Assembly: GCA_036503065.1 (NCBI GenBank)
Contig: DASXXM010000291.1
Span: 1-6,764 of the forward strand
Source: DATEPR01 sp036503065
GTDB taxonomy: Bacteria > Actinomycetota > Actinomycetes > Mycobacteriales > Pseudonocardiaceae
Length of the DNA stretch: 6,764 nucleotides
Reading direction: 5' to 3'
Below are positions 1 through 5,813 of this stretch, piece by piece (within the stretch, counting starts at the first letter, position 1; every line of letters begins with the position of its first letter). Under the pieces are notes generated by a model that saw nothing but the letters and a program-made list of their open reading frames with translations, searched no databases and was not told the DNA's origin. A program made the translations under genes and the position numbers.

Positions 1-256
1 AAAGGTAAGGCAGGCAAGGACGAGAGGACGCTCGCCAGCCAGCCCGCCCCGATGTGTCTTCCGGCTTGTGGCCAAGCGAGTCTGGGATACCAACGGAACC
101 CCCTACGGCGGCGGTGACCTGCGTCTTCGCAGGCCGCAGGGGGTGGTCCTCTAACGTGATCCCCCGTATGAACCCCATCATGATCCCCCGTATGAACCCC
201 CAACGGATATCACTGTCAGTGCACATGATCTCCGCATCGACTACCAGGAGTGACAT
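1..256 (-). CDS. Possible partial hypothetical ORF running off the left edge
   Basis: A minus-strand frame opens with ATG at 256-254, directly after an in-frame TAG (259-257), and stays open for 85 codons to the window edge, so its C-terminus is not visible. The predicted product begins MSLLVVDAEIMCTDSDIRWG, then carries a duplicated 8-residue unit (GFIRGI plus flanking residues) encoded by the 24-bp tandem repeat, followed by a Gly/Pro/Ser-rich stretch. No Shine-Dalgarno sequence, domain or family is recognised. Third positions are less GC-biased than in the Tad genes, so this may be chance openness in GC-rich DNA, a remnant, or the edge of a mobile element. The competing plus-strand frame at 54-281 is no more convincing. 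It is recorded because nothing better explains this stretch. Confidence 0.22.
   Translation of the reverse strand, partial: MSLLVVDAEIMCTDSDIRWGFIRGIMMGFIRGITLEDHPLRPAKTQVTAAVGGSVGIPDSLGHKPEDTSGRAGWRASSRPCLPYL
157..200. repeat. Perfect 20-bp direct repeat, 24-bp period
   Basis: The sequence TGATCCCCCGTATGAACCCC occurs at 157-176 and again at 181-200, with a 4-nt spacer (ATCA). The period is close to two and a third helical turns and is a multiple of three, so it reads as an in-frame duplication in any coding frame. It lies about 280 bp upstream of the HxlR-type gene. It could be a paired protein-binding site, an iteron-like element or a recent local duplication. Only two copies are present. 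Confidence 0.85.
211..221. promoter_or_regulatory. Small palindrome, possible operator
   Basis: CACTGTCAGTG is a perfect inverted repeat with 5-bp arms around one central base. It starts 10 bp after the tandem repeat and lies upstream of the regulator at 477. Regulator operators often have such symmetry, but an 11-bp palindrome can arise by chance, and no promoter with convincing -35 and -10 boxes was found beside it. Confidence 0.2.
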
Positions 257-394
257 CTACCCCGTAGTTCGGCCTGCGTAGGAATACGGTGGGTGGTTTC
301 CTCCGTTTGGCGTAACGTAGAGGGCTCCGTCGCCGGTCCGGAGGGAGGCGGTGTGTGGCGGTGCGGTTGCGCTGAACAGGCACGATCACGCCAG

Positions 395-420
395 CGGCAG
401 GCTCGGGTGCGCGCTTGCCG
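395..420 (+). promoter_or_regulatory. Leader hairpin upstream of the HxlR-type gene
   Basis: CGGCAGGC (395-402) pairs with GCTTGCCG (413-420), giving 8 pairs with one G-U, across a 10-nt loop. It ends 56 bp before the ATG at 477. It could act in the 5' leader or as a dyad operator. There is no U-tract, so a terminator is unlikely. Confidence 0.25.
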
Positions 421-466
421 TACGTCGGGAGGACAGGCGCGGCGAGGGGGCCGGGTCACTGGACAC

Positions 467-472
467 GGGAGG
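467..472 (+). promoter_or_regulatory. Ribosome binding site deciding the 477 start
   Basis: GGGAGG ends 4 nt before the ATG at 477-479. The spacing is short but usable. It coincides with the point where HxlR-like protein sequence begins, which supports 477 over the longer reading from 351. Confidence 0.6.
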
Positions 473-476
473 CGCT

Positions 477-944
477 ATGAACGTGGGGGCCGAGAAGTTT
501 CTTCGGCGGTTGTATGACCTGAAGTACCTCGTCGGAGACAAGTGGACGCTGGCCATCCTGGTCACGCTCTCGGACGGCCCCATGCGGCGAGTCGAGATTC
601 TTTCCACTATCAACTCGTATTCCATCGGCGAAGAATGGTCGGACAAACACGCTATCCTGCACGATAGCATGTTGGCGCGGACGTTGAAAAAGATGACCGA
701 AGAAGGTCTTTTGACACGCGCACATCGCACAGATATCTTTCCGCCACAAGTCTTCTATTCGTTGAAGCAGGACGCGATCGAATTCTTGCAACTCGCCGAA
801 CCCGCCATCGCCTGGGCCGAAGAGCACACAGAACTCATCGAGCAAGCACAGGCGTACAGCCGCCAGCGCGGTCGTGACGTGGGCACGCTCACCGGAATCG
901 CCGAACTCGACGACGGCGCCATCGACGACGAAGACGACGACTAG
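477..944 (+). CDS. HxlR-type winged-helix transcriptional regulator
   Basis: The 155-residue product matches the HxlR winged-helix pattern. Around residues 12-35 it reads YDLKYLVGDKWTLAILVTLSDGP, equivalent to the family's GGKWTLLIL...L.DGP helix. The recognition-helix region is ILHDSMLARTLKKMTEEGLLTR (about 60-81), and the wing ends in PPQVFYSL (89-96). Between helix 2 and the recognition helix there is an extra loop (about 46-60, SYSIGEEWSDKHA) that typical HxlR proteins lack. There is no cysteine at all, so the thiol sensing used by some relatives is excluded. The C-terminus is a strongly acidic tail (DDGAIDDEDDD). HxlR proteins usually dimerise on DNA near their own gene; the target here is unknown. 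Composition is lower in GC than the neighbouring cluster (29 of 60 bases in 601-660), suggesting a different origin. It converges on the LysM/BTAD gene with a 71-bp gap and no clear terminator. Confidence 0.85.
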   Translation: MNVGAEKFLRRLYDLKYLVGDKWTLAILVTLSDGPMRRVEILSTINSYSIGEEWSDKHAILHDSMLARTLKKMTEEGLLTRAHRTDIFPPQVFYSLKQDAIEFLQLAEPAIAWAEEHTELIEQAQAYSRQRGRDVGTLTGIAELDDGAIDDEDDD

Positions 945-1015
945 CCGATTCCGACTCGAGCCCGGCCCAAGCCGCCCGGCGACCATGTCGGCCCCTCACC
1001 CGGCCGCGGACCGGT

Positions 1016-4000
1016 TCACGTCCGCCACCGGGTCTCCGCTCGGGACCGTGCGGAGGGATTGTCGTCGTGGCGTTGCCGCAGTCGGGTGGCCAGCCCGATC
1101 GCGTGCTCGGACGGCCGATTGTTCACCTCGGCCAACCGGGTCGTCAGCAAGGTCAGCGTGCGGGGGATGGCGTCGATCAGTCCGAGGCGTTCCTGCAGCC
1201 GCATGATGTCGCGGTACAGCAGCTCGTTGTGTGGGTCGAACGCCCGTGCGACCTCCAGCAGGTCCAGCGTCTGCTGGGGATCGTGGTCGTGCAAGGCTCG
1301 CGCCAGCCCGGACACGGCGTCGATGGCGTCGCGGCGGATCGCCTCCCGTGCTGGTTCGCTCCACTCGATCTTTGACATGCCCTCGGCCAGCGGGCCGCCG
1401 TAGCTGTCGACCACCTCGCGGTAGGCGGCGATGCGCTGCGCGTCGGTGGCCGCGGCGCGGCGGGCGAGCATCGCGTTCTCGAACCGCCAGTAGTCCACGT
1501 GCACGACCGCCGGGTCCAGCCGGTAGTGGCCGTTGTCGACCAAGGCGATGTCGGTGACCGCCCCGCCAGTGGCCTCGCCCAGGTCGCGGCGCATCCGGGC
1601 TAGGGCGGTGTGCAAGGCGTTGGTCGGGCGCGTGGGCGGGTCTTCGCCCCACAGCACCGACACGAGCGTGTCGCGGGTGGTGCCACCGGGGTGCAAAGCG
1701 AGCAACACCAGCAGTTCCTGGGTCCGAGGCTGCAACGCTCCGGTGATCTCCCGCTCCTGGCCGGCCTCGGGATGCCAGTGCACTCGCAGGGCGCCGAGCA
1801 CGGAGATCGTGATCAGCGCCCGCGCCGTGTCGGCATCGTGCTGCGCGATGCCGGTAGCCGGCGTGGGGGTGGGCGTGGCTGCGGTCGCGCTGTGCTCGTG
1901 GGGCGGCGCAGGTGTGTCCTCGACCTCGCCGGGCAGGGGCTCGCCGTCCGCGGCCGGACGTGGGCGCGCCGCGGCCGGCGGGCGCAACCGGGCGCCAGGC
2001 GCCGCGGGGCGGCTCGAGGCGAGAATCTCCAGCTCGCCGTCCGCGGTGACCGGTGGCTGCGCTGCGGCGGTGACCTCCAATTCCGTGTCGGACACCGGAT
2101 CGGCTGGGCCGTGGTCTGCGCCGTCGAGACCGCGCCCCGCCGTCTTGCCGGGAGCGTGGTTGTCGTCCGGGCGCACCGGCACAATCCGCGGCCCGACCGT
2201 TGGTGTGCCGTCGTCGCCCTGGCCGTCTCGGGGAGGTGGGTCGGGTTCTGCCTGGGCAAGCAACGTCAGCAGCTCGGCGGTGCCCTCGTCGCCCAGGTGG
2301 AACATGTGGGTGCCGCGCAACTGCTCGCCGAGGCCGGGGCTGGAGGCGGAGACGGTGCCGTCGGCGCGGATGTAGGCGGTCACGCCGGGCTGCCACTGGC
2401 CCAGCAACAGCCCGGTGATCCCGAACGGCGAACCGTTGTCCAGGACCGCCTGCAGCCGAGGACGCTGATGCTCGGGCACCGTGGCGGCCAGCACCAGCGT
2501 GGGCCACGACCGGGGCTCATCCTCGGATGTAGTGCCGGTCCTCGCGCCCGCGCGCACCAGGATCTCGGCCTCCAGTGCGTCCAGGGCAGCCTCCAGGCTG
2601 TCGGCCACCCGCAGCGCGGCGGGCAACCGCGTGTGGGCCGCACCGCGTCTCAGCAGCGGGACGAGATCCTCGGCCGGGACGACGACCCTCGCCCCGGCCG
2701 AGCCTGCCCCTTGGTCGTTGCTGGCGCTCAGCGCGGTGACAAGCAGCGCGCGGGCCGCCGCTGGACCACCGGCGCCCACGAGCCCGAGCCCACGGGCGAC
2801 CGCCAGGTTCAGCGCGATCTCTCGGCCGTCGCGCACCCCCAGCCGCGGAGCCAGCGCGGGGTCCTCGACGGAGCCGCTGTTGGGCGTGCCGATCACTCGC
2901 GCCGGAGGAATGACACCGCGTGGGGACGGCGCGCCGTCGAGGTCGTCGTCGAGGTCGATCTCGTCGTCTTGCTCGGCGCGGAGGTGCGCCAGGCGCAGTT
3001 GGTAGACCACCGGCGTGACCGGGAAGTCATCCCGGTCGCCGCTGCCGGGCTGGTACCGGGCGCGGTAGCGGCGGCGGGCGATCAGCAACGCCGCGCTGAC
3101 CGCGGCGGCCAGCCCGAGGCCGACGAACAGGTCGGGCTCCCAGCGGAAGCCCGGTTCCCGAGTCGAGGGTGGCGATCCCGTGCCGGTCGTCGGCGCGTGG
3201 TGGGTGGATGGCGCCGGAGTCGCCGGTAGTGAACTGGCCGGCGGCGGGGTCGTGGTCGGCGGCGAGGTCGCCGGTGGAGGGGTCGTGGGAGTGGGAGCCG
3301 GTGGAGGCGTGGTCACCGGCGGCGCTGCGGGCGGTGGGGCGGCGGTGGCGGGGAGGTCGAGTTCCTGTCCGGGGTAGATCAGGCTGGGCTGGGTGAACGT
3401 CCGGCCGCCGGGCTGCGGCTTGCCCTCGTTGACGTGGAAGATTTCCGGCCAGCGCGCGCCGTCGCCGAGGGTGCGTTGCGCGATCCGCCACAACGAGTCG
3501 TACACACCGTTCTCCGGTGCCCGCACGATCACCGACACCGGATGCGATGCCGCTGGCGTGCTCGCGTCGGTGATGGCGCTGTCGGCGGCCGGGGTCGTGA
3601 ACACCGCCTGCCGCACGGTGAATGTGCTCGGTGGCGCGGTGTTCTGCCAGGCCAGTGCGGTCGCGACGACCGGCGACCCGGTACCCAACGCGCCCGACAG
3701 CGGGCCGTTCGGGGTCGGTGCTGGGCGGTTGCCCAGCACCGACAGCAGGACCGCGCCGACCAGCACGCCGGCCAGGGTGTGCATCGGGCCGGCGCCGGAC
3801 AGGTCTGGCCACCGCGCGCCGCGCACGACCTCGACGGTGCAGCGCAGCACGTCGAGGGTGAAGAAGAACCACACGATCCAGCAGGCGCAGGCCAGGAAGT
3901 CGAGCAGGAACGTGACGCTCATCGGGGTGAGCAGGAAGGCTTGTAGATCTGGCCAGGTCGGGACGTGGTGCGGCAGTGGCCATCCGACGTAGTGCACCAG

Positions 4001-4168
4001 CGCCCACGGCAATCCGACGACGAGGGCCGCCAGGACGACGGCGGCGATCAGCCCCTGAAGGAGTCTGCCGACCAACCGGACGGCTCCGGCCACCCACCGC
4101 CAGGCGCGACGATCTGGACCCGGTTGCCTCGCGGGTTGCTGGCGGGATCGATGTGAGGTTGCGGTCAC
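1016..4168 (-). CDS. Membrane-spanning LysM / SARP-BTAD regulator
   Basis: A 1050-residue protein starting at GTG, with AAGGAA (4180-4185) 11 nt upstream. In order: hydrophobic helices near 36-57, 84-108 and 130-147; a LysM-like domain at about 212-273 (SLWRIAQRTLGDGARWPEI, then LIYPGQELDLP); a Pro/Thr-rich stalk (276-338); a fourth helix at about 346-364 followed by RRRYRARY; an acidic patch (400-411); a Gly-rich central region (440-640); a second Pro/Ala-rich linker (641-780); an OmpR/SARP-type winged helix (785-885, ending DNGHYRLDP); and a BTAD-like helical repeat domain (890-1035). Positive-inside charges place LysM outside and the DNA-binding half in the cytoplasm. LysM binds peptidoglycan-type glycans; SARP/BTAD proteins activate transcription. 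The central region resembles a nucleotide-binding fold but lacks a Walker lysine. Proteins of this kind occur beside actinobacterial Tad loci, so it probably serves pilus control or wall coupling; targets are unknown. Confidence 0.9.
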   Translation of the reverse strand: MTATSHRSRQQPARQPGPDRRAWRWVAGAVRLVGRLLQGLIAAVVLAALVVGLPWALVHYVGWPLPHHVPTWPDLQAFLLTPMSVTFLLDFLACACWIVWFFFTLDVLRCTVEVVRGARWPDLSGAGPMHTLAGVLVGAVLLSVLGNRPAPTPNGPLSGALGTGSPVVATALAWQNTAPPSTFTVRQAVFTTPAADSAITDASTPAASHPVSVIVRAPENGVYDSLWRIAQRTLGDGARWPEIFHVNEGKPQPGGRTFTQPSLIYPGQELDLPATAAPPPAAPPVTTPPPAPTPTTPPPATSPPTTTPPPASSLPATPAPSTHHAPTTGTGSPPSTREPGFRWEPDLFVGLGLAAAVSAALLIARRRYRARYQPGSGDRDDFPVTPVVYQLRLAHLRAEQDDEIDLDDDLDGAPSPRGVIPPARVIGTPNSGSVEDPALAPRLGVRDGREIALNLAVARGLGLVGAGGPAAARALLVTALSASNDQGAGSAGARVVVPAEDLVPLLRRGAAHTRLPAALRVADSLEAALDALEAEILVRAGARTGTTSEDEPRSWPTLVLAATVPEHQRPRLQAVLDNGSPFGITGLLLGQWQPGVTAYIRADGTVSASSPGLGEQLRGTHMFHLGDEGTAELLTLLAQAEPDPPPRDGQGDDGTPTVGPRIVPVRPDDNHAPGKTAGRGLDGADHGPADPVSDTELEVTAAAQPPVTADGELEILASSRPAAPGARLRPPAAARPRPAADGEPLPGEVEDTPAPPHEHSATAATPTPTPATGIAQHDADTARALITISVLGALRVHWHPEAGQEREITGALQPRTQELLVLLALHPGGTTRDTLVSVLWGEDPPTRPTNALHTALARMRRDLGEATGGAVTDIALVDNGHYRLDPAVVHVDYWRFENAMLARRAAATDAQRIAAYREVVDSYGGPLAEGMSKIEWSEPAREAIRRDAIDAVSGLARALHDHDPQQTLDLLEVARAFDPHNELLYRDIMRLQERLGLIDAIPRTLTLLTTRLAEVNNRPSEHAIGLATRLRQRHDDNPSARSRAETRWRT
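3155..3343 (-). repeat. Pro/Thr-rich low-complexity stalk in the LysM/BTAD gene
   Basis: This stretch encodes residues 276-338, made almost entirely of Pro, Thr, Ala and Ser with recurring TPPP and APTPT units. It lies between the LysM domain and the fourth membrane helix. Extended Pro/Thr segments like this are common wall-spanning spacers in Gram-positive surface proteins. Such coding repeats are prone to length change between strains. Confidence 0.75.
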
Positions 4169-4217
4169 GGCTAGCTCGATTCCTTGGCAGTACAGGGTTG
4201 AGGCCCGATGGTCACCA

Positions 4218-4244
4218 CCGGCAGGCGCGTCGGGTGCGTGCCGG
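4218..4244 (-). promoter_or_regulatory. Hairpin in the leader of the LysM/BTAD gene
   Basis: CCGGCA (4218-4223) pairs with TGCCGG (4239-4244). An inner CGC/GCG pairing (4226-4228 with 4236-4238) closes a 7-nt loop, leaving a two-base bulge on one side. It lies 49 nt or more upstream of the GTG start. It could stabilise the message or mark a regulator binding dyad; the role is not shown. Confidence 0.3.
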
Positions 4245-4275
4245 CCGGGTGTCCTGGCCTGTGGTGAGGCGGTTC

Positions 4276-4294
4276 GCCCCGGCGCGATCGGGGC
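4276..4294 (-). terminator. Possible weak terminator after the coiled-coil gene
   Basis: GCCCCG (4276-4281) and CGGGGC (4289-4294) form a perfect 6-bp, all-G/C stem with a 7-nt loop, 3 nt beyond the stop codon at 4298-4300 on the transcribed strand. No U-tract follows. Actinomycete terminators often lack one, so partial termination before the LysM/BTAD gene is plausible but unproven. Confidence 0.35.
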
Positions 4295-4297
4295 TCG

Positions 4298-4723
4298 TCA
4301 CGCCACCTCCGCCGCCACGCGCGCGGGCGCGTCTGCGTCGTCGGTGCGAGCGGGGGCAGACACGGGCGGCGTGGCGCTCGGGCGGGCCGTCGGTGTCCTC
4401 GCCGTGGACGGTCGGTGCGTGTCGCCCTCCGCGCCCGCGGCGGGCCGCTTGCGCTTGGTGCGATTCGGTTTCCGGGTGGTGTGCCAGCGTGTGAGGTCTG
4501 CGGCTGGGACATCGGTGAACGTGGCCAACTCGTCGATGCTCATGACCTCAAGAGCGGCGGCGAGGACGTCGCCGAGTTGTCCTTCGATGTCGGCCAGTTG
4601 CTCGGCGATGGCGGCCCGGCGCTGTGCGAGCGCGCCGACCTGCTGTGCCGCGGCAGCCCTCTTCGCGCTGCGGGCGGTGTCGGCCTGCTCGACACGATGT
4701 TCGATCTCTTCAGCGGTAGCCAT
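4298..4723 (-). CDS. Small coiled-coil protein with a candidate helix-turn-helix
   Basis: A 141-residue protein not assigned to a named family. Residues 1-57 are Ala/Glu/Gln-rich with heptad-like spacing (EEIEHRVEQ, then ALAQRRAAIAEQLADIEGQL), predicting a coiled coil. Residues 61-83 (SIDELATFTDVPAADLTRWH) resemble a helix-turn-helix: helix, turn at VPA, recognition-like helix. A basic patch follows (RKPNRTKRKR, about 84-93), then a Thr/Pro/Ala-rich, probably disordered tail. There is no signal peptide or membrane helix, so it should be cytoplasmic. The start at 4723 is chosen for its strong AGGAAGGA site. An in-frame ATG at 4780, overlapping the TadG-like stop as ATGA, would give 160 residues. 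Its place between the pilus genes and a large regulator suggests an accessory or DNA-binding role in the same system. This is inference. Confidence 0.7.
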   Translation of the reverse strand: MATAEEIEHRVEQADTARSAKRAAAAQQVGALAQRRAAIAEQLADIEGQLGDVLAAALEVMSIDELATFTDVPAADLTRWHTTRKPNRTKRKRPAAGAEGDTHRPSTARTPTARPSATPPVSAPARTDDADAPARVAAEVA

Positions 4724-4730
4724 CCTGCGG

Positions 4731-4738
4731 TCCTTCCT
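4731..4738 (-). promoter_or_regulatory. Strong ribosome binding site for the coiled-coil gene
   Basis: On the minus strand AGGAAGGA lies 7 nt before the ATG at 4723-4721, an ideal position. It favours the shorter protein over the alternative ATG at 4780, which would place this site inside the coding region. Confidence 0.7.
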
Positions 4739-4776
4739 GTGGTGTGCTGCACTGGGTGCGGACGACCGGGGTGCGG

Positions 4777-5265
4777 TCATGGCTCGATGTTCACCACTCC
4801 TCGCTGGGGGTGGGCGCTTCCCTGGCCGTGCACGGTCAGGCTGGAGATCCCGACCATGCCCAACAGTTGGGTGTGCTCGGTGGCGGTGATCGTGACGGTG
4901 ACGGTGTCCCCGGAGACTGTCACCGTGCCTGACGCGCCGATTCCGGTCAGGTAGCTCTGGGCGTCGGCGACGGCTTGCGCGGGCACGAGTTGGAGGGTGC
5001 CGGTGTCGCGGTAGGCGGTCAGGTCGATGGCCTGGGCGCCGGCGCGGGCGGCAGCTTGGGCTTGGCCGTTGGCCTGGACTTTCGCGGCGAGTGCGAGGCC
5101 GCCGTCGAGGGTGAGCCCGGCCAGGGCGAGGATGCCGATGGCCAGCACCACGACGAACGCGGTCACCCGGCCCTCGTCGGCACGCCACCACGACCTGCGC
5201 CGCGACCACCACCGCTCGCAGCGTGTCCGCCAGGCCGCGCGGGCATGGCGGCCTCGGCGGGTCAC
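4777..5265 (-). CDS. TadG-like pilus assembly protein (Tad/TadE-G superfamily)
   Basis: A 162-residue protein starting at GTG (5265), which overlaps the upstream TGA as GTGA, so translation is probably coupled. The N-terminus is very basic (11 Arg in the first 28 residues), followed by DEGRVTAFVVVLAIGILALAGLTLDGG. This is the putative Flp-type N-terminal helix of Tad-domain proteins, with the membrane segment at about 34-53 and the typical LDGGLALAAKVQANGQAQAAARAGAQAID continuation. A Thr/Val-alternating, beta-rich C-terminal part follows (GTVTVSGDTVTVTITATEH, 113-131). It lacks the glutamate expected at +5 of true pilins, as is usual for TadG-type N-termini. At 162 residues it is much shorter than full TadG proteins, which have a von Willebrand-type domain; that domain is absent. 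It is likely membrane-anchored, with the C-terminal part outside, as a minor pilus or assembly component. Confidence 0.8.
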   Translation of the reverse strand: MTRRGRHARAAWRTRCERWWSRRRSWWRADEGRVTAFVVVLAIGILALAGLTLDGGLALAAKVQANGQAQAAARAGAQAIDLTAYRDTGTLQLVPAQAVADAQSYLTGIGASGTVTVSGDTVTVTITATEHTQLLGMVGISSLTVHGQGSAHPQRGVVNIEP

Positions 5266-5813
5266 GATCCGCCCCCGGTGTTGACCGCCACAGACCGCCA
5301 GGTGTCGATCGGCTCGACGGCGGTGGCGGAGAGCTGTTTCTGGCCAGGGACACCGAGGACCAGGGCATCGCTGAAGTTCACGGTGCACGACACGGTGACC
5401 GACACCGTGCCGCCCGGCCGCATCCCGCCGGTGATGGTGTCCACCGCCAGCGACTGGCAGCTCACCCCGGCCGAGGACAGCGCGCTGGCCGCGGTGGACT
5501 GCGCCGCCGCGATCGCGGTCGGCGTGGTCCGTTGGATGCTGGCCGCGCGGGCGGCCTCGTGCGCGGCGTCATCCAGCCGCAGCCGGGCGTCGACACCGCG
5601 GTGGATCACCACCGCGACGAACACCAGCAGCATGATCAGGAACGGGGCCACCAGCGTGACTTCCGCCGCCACGGAGCCCCCGTCGGCGTGCCACCAGGCC
5701 GCCCACCATCGCCCGCCGCGCCGCCGGTGTCCCGGTGGCCGTGTCAGGCCGTGCCGCGGGCATGTGACAGGCATCGGTGTCGCTGATATTTTCCTTGCCA
5801 CCAAGGGAATCAC
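5262..5813 (-). CDS. TadE-like pseudopilin (second copy)
   Basis: A 183-residue protein. The start is GTG at 5813, overlapping the upstream TGA as GTGA; an in-frame ATG at residue 14 is an alternative. A basic, Trp-rich cytoplasmic leader precedes DGGSVAAEVTLVAPFLIMLLVF. Cleavage after Gly46 would put Glu51 at +5, as in TadE/Flp processing by the prepilin peptidase. The hydrophobic helix is about 53-71, followed by a helical segment (RLRLDDAAHEAARAASIQ) typical of TadE. Two cysteines in the outer part, Cys119 (GVSCQS) and Cys143 (TVSCTV), could form a disulfide as in many TadE proteins. The product should be a minor pilin or assembly protein of the Tad pilus. It differs from its upstream paralogue outside the N-terminal helix. 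Confidence 0.85.
   Translation of the reverse strand: MIPLVARKISATPMPVTCPRHGLTRPPGHRRRGGRWWAAWWHADGGSVAAEVTLVAPFLIMLLVFVAVVIHRGVDARLRLDDAAHEAARAASIQRTTPTAIAAAQSTAASALSSAGVSCQSLAVDTITGGMRPGGTVSVTVSCTVNFSDALVLGVPGQKQLSATAVEPIDTWRSVAVNTGGGS

Larger units (their letters stand above)
257..476. other. Upstream region of the HxlR-type gene, no clear gene
   Basis: Frames are open here on both strands, as expected for GC-rich DNA, but none shows a recognisable product. The in-frame upstream extension of the regulator (from 351) is Arg/Gly-rich and unlike any HxlR protein, so the stretch is read as leader or promoter DNA. No convincing sigma-factor boxes were found. The notable structure is a hairpin at 395-420. 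Confidence 0.45.
4169..4297. other. 128-129 nt non-coding gap with two hairpins
   Basis: This is the largest gap in the otherwise tightly packed minus-strand train. Reading with transcription, a compact hairpin follows the stop codon, then a second hairpin, then the AAGGAA ribosome site of the LysM/BTAD gene. No small ORF with its own ribosome site was found; the minus-strand frame at 4171-4512 is an Arg/Pro-rich shadow of the neighbouring gene. No convincing promoter boxes were seen, but the gap is the best place for an internal promoter or attenuation site separating the regulator from the structural genes. Confidence 0.5.

Noticed and set aside
157..200. CRISPR array
   Set aside because: Only two repeat copies and a 4-nt spacer; there are no spacers of normal length and no cas genes.
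351..476. Longer start for the HxlR-type protein at 351
   Set aside because: The additional 42 residues have no resemblance to the family, and GGGAGG sits just before the ATG at 477.
978..993. Possible terminator between the convergent genes
   Set aside because: Only a 6-pair bulged stem (GGCGAC with GTCGGCC) over a 3-nt loop, without a U-tract on either strand; too weak to call.
996..2507. Long minus-strand frame of 503 codons
   Set aside because: Arg/Pro/His-rich composition typical of an off-frame reading of GC-rich coding DNA; it overlaps the winged-helix and BTAD coding region.
2728..2800. Functional Walker A ATPase site in the regulator
   Set aside because: The Gly-rich loop GLVGAGGPAAARALL lacks the essential Lys and the following Ser/Thr.
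1610..3229. Long plus-strand open frame of 539 codons
   Set aside because: It is an Arg/Gly/Gln-rich shadow antisense to the LysM/BTAD gene, whose domains are clear; no domain or ribosome site supports it.
3027..4097. Minus-strand frame of 356 codons inside the N-terminal half of the regulator
   Set aside because: Arg/Gly-rich off-frame reading; the overlapping frame encodes membrane helices and a LysM domain.
4724..5368. Upstream extension of the coiled-coil protein to 356 residues
   Set aside because: The extension is Arg/Pro/His-rich and overlaps the TadG-like gene in another frame; a strong ribosome site supports 4723, and at most 4780 is a credible longer start.
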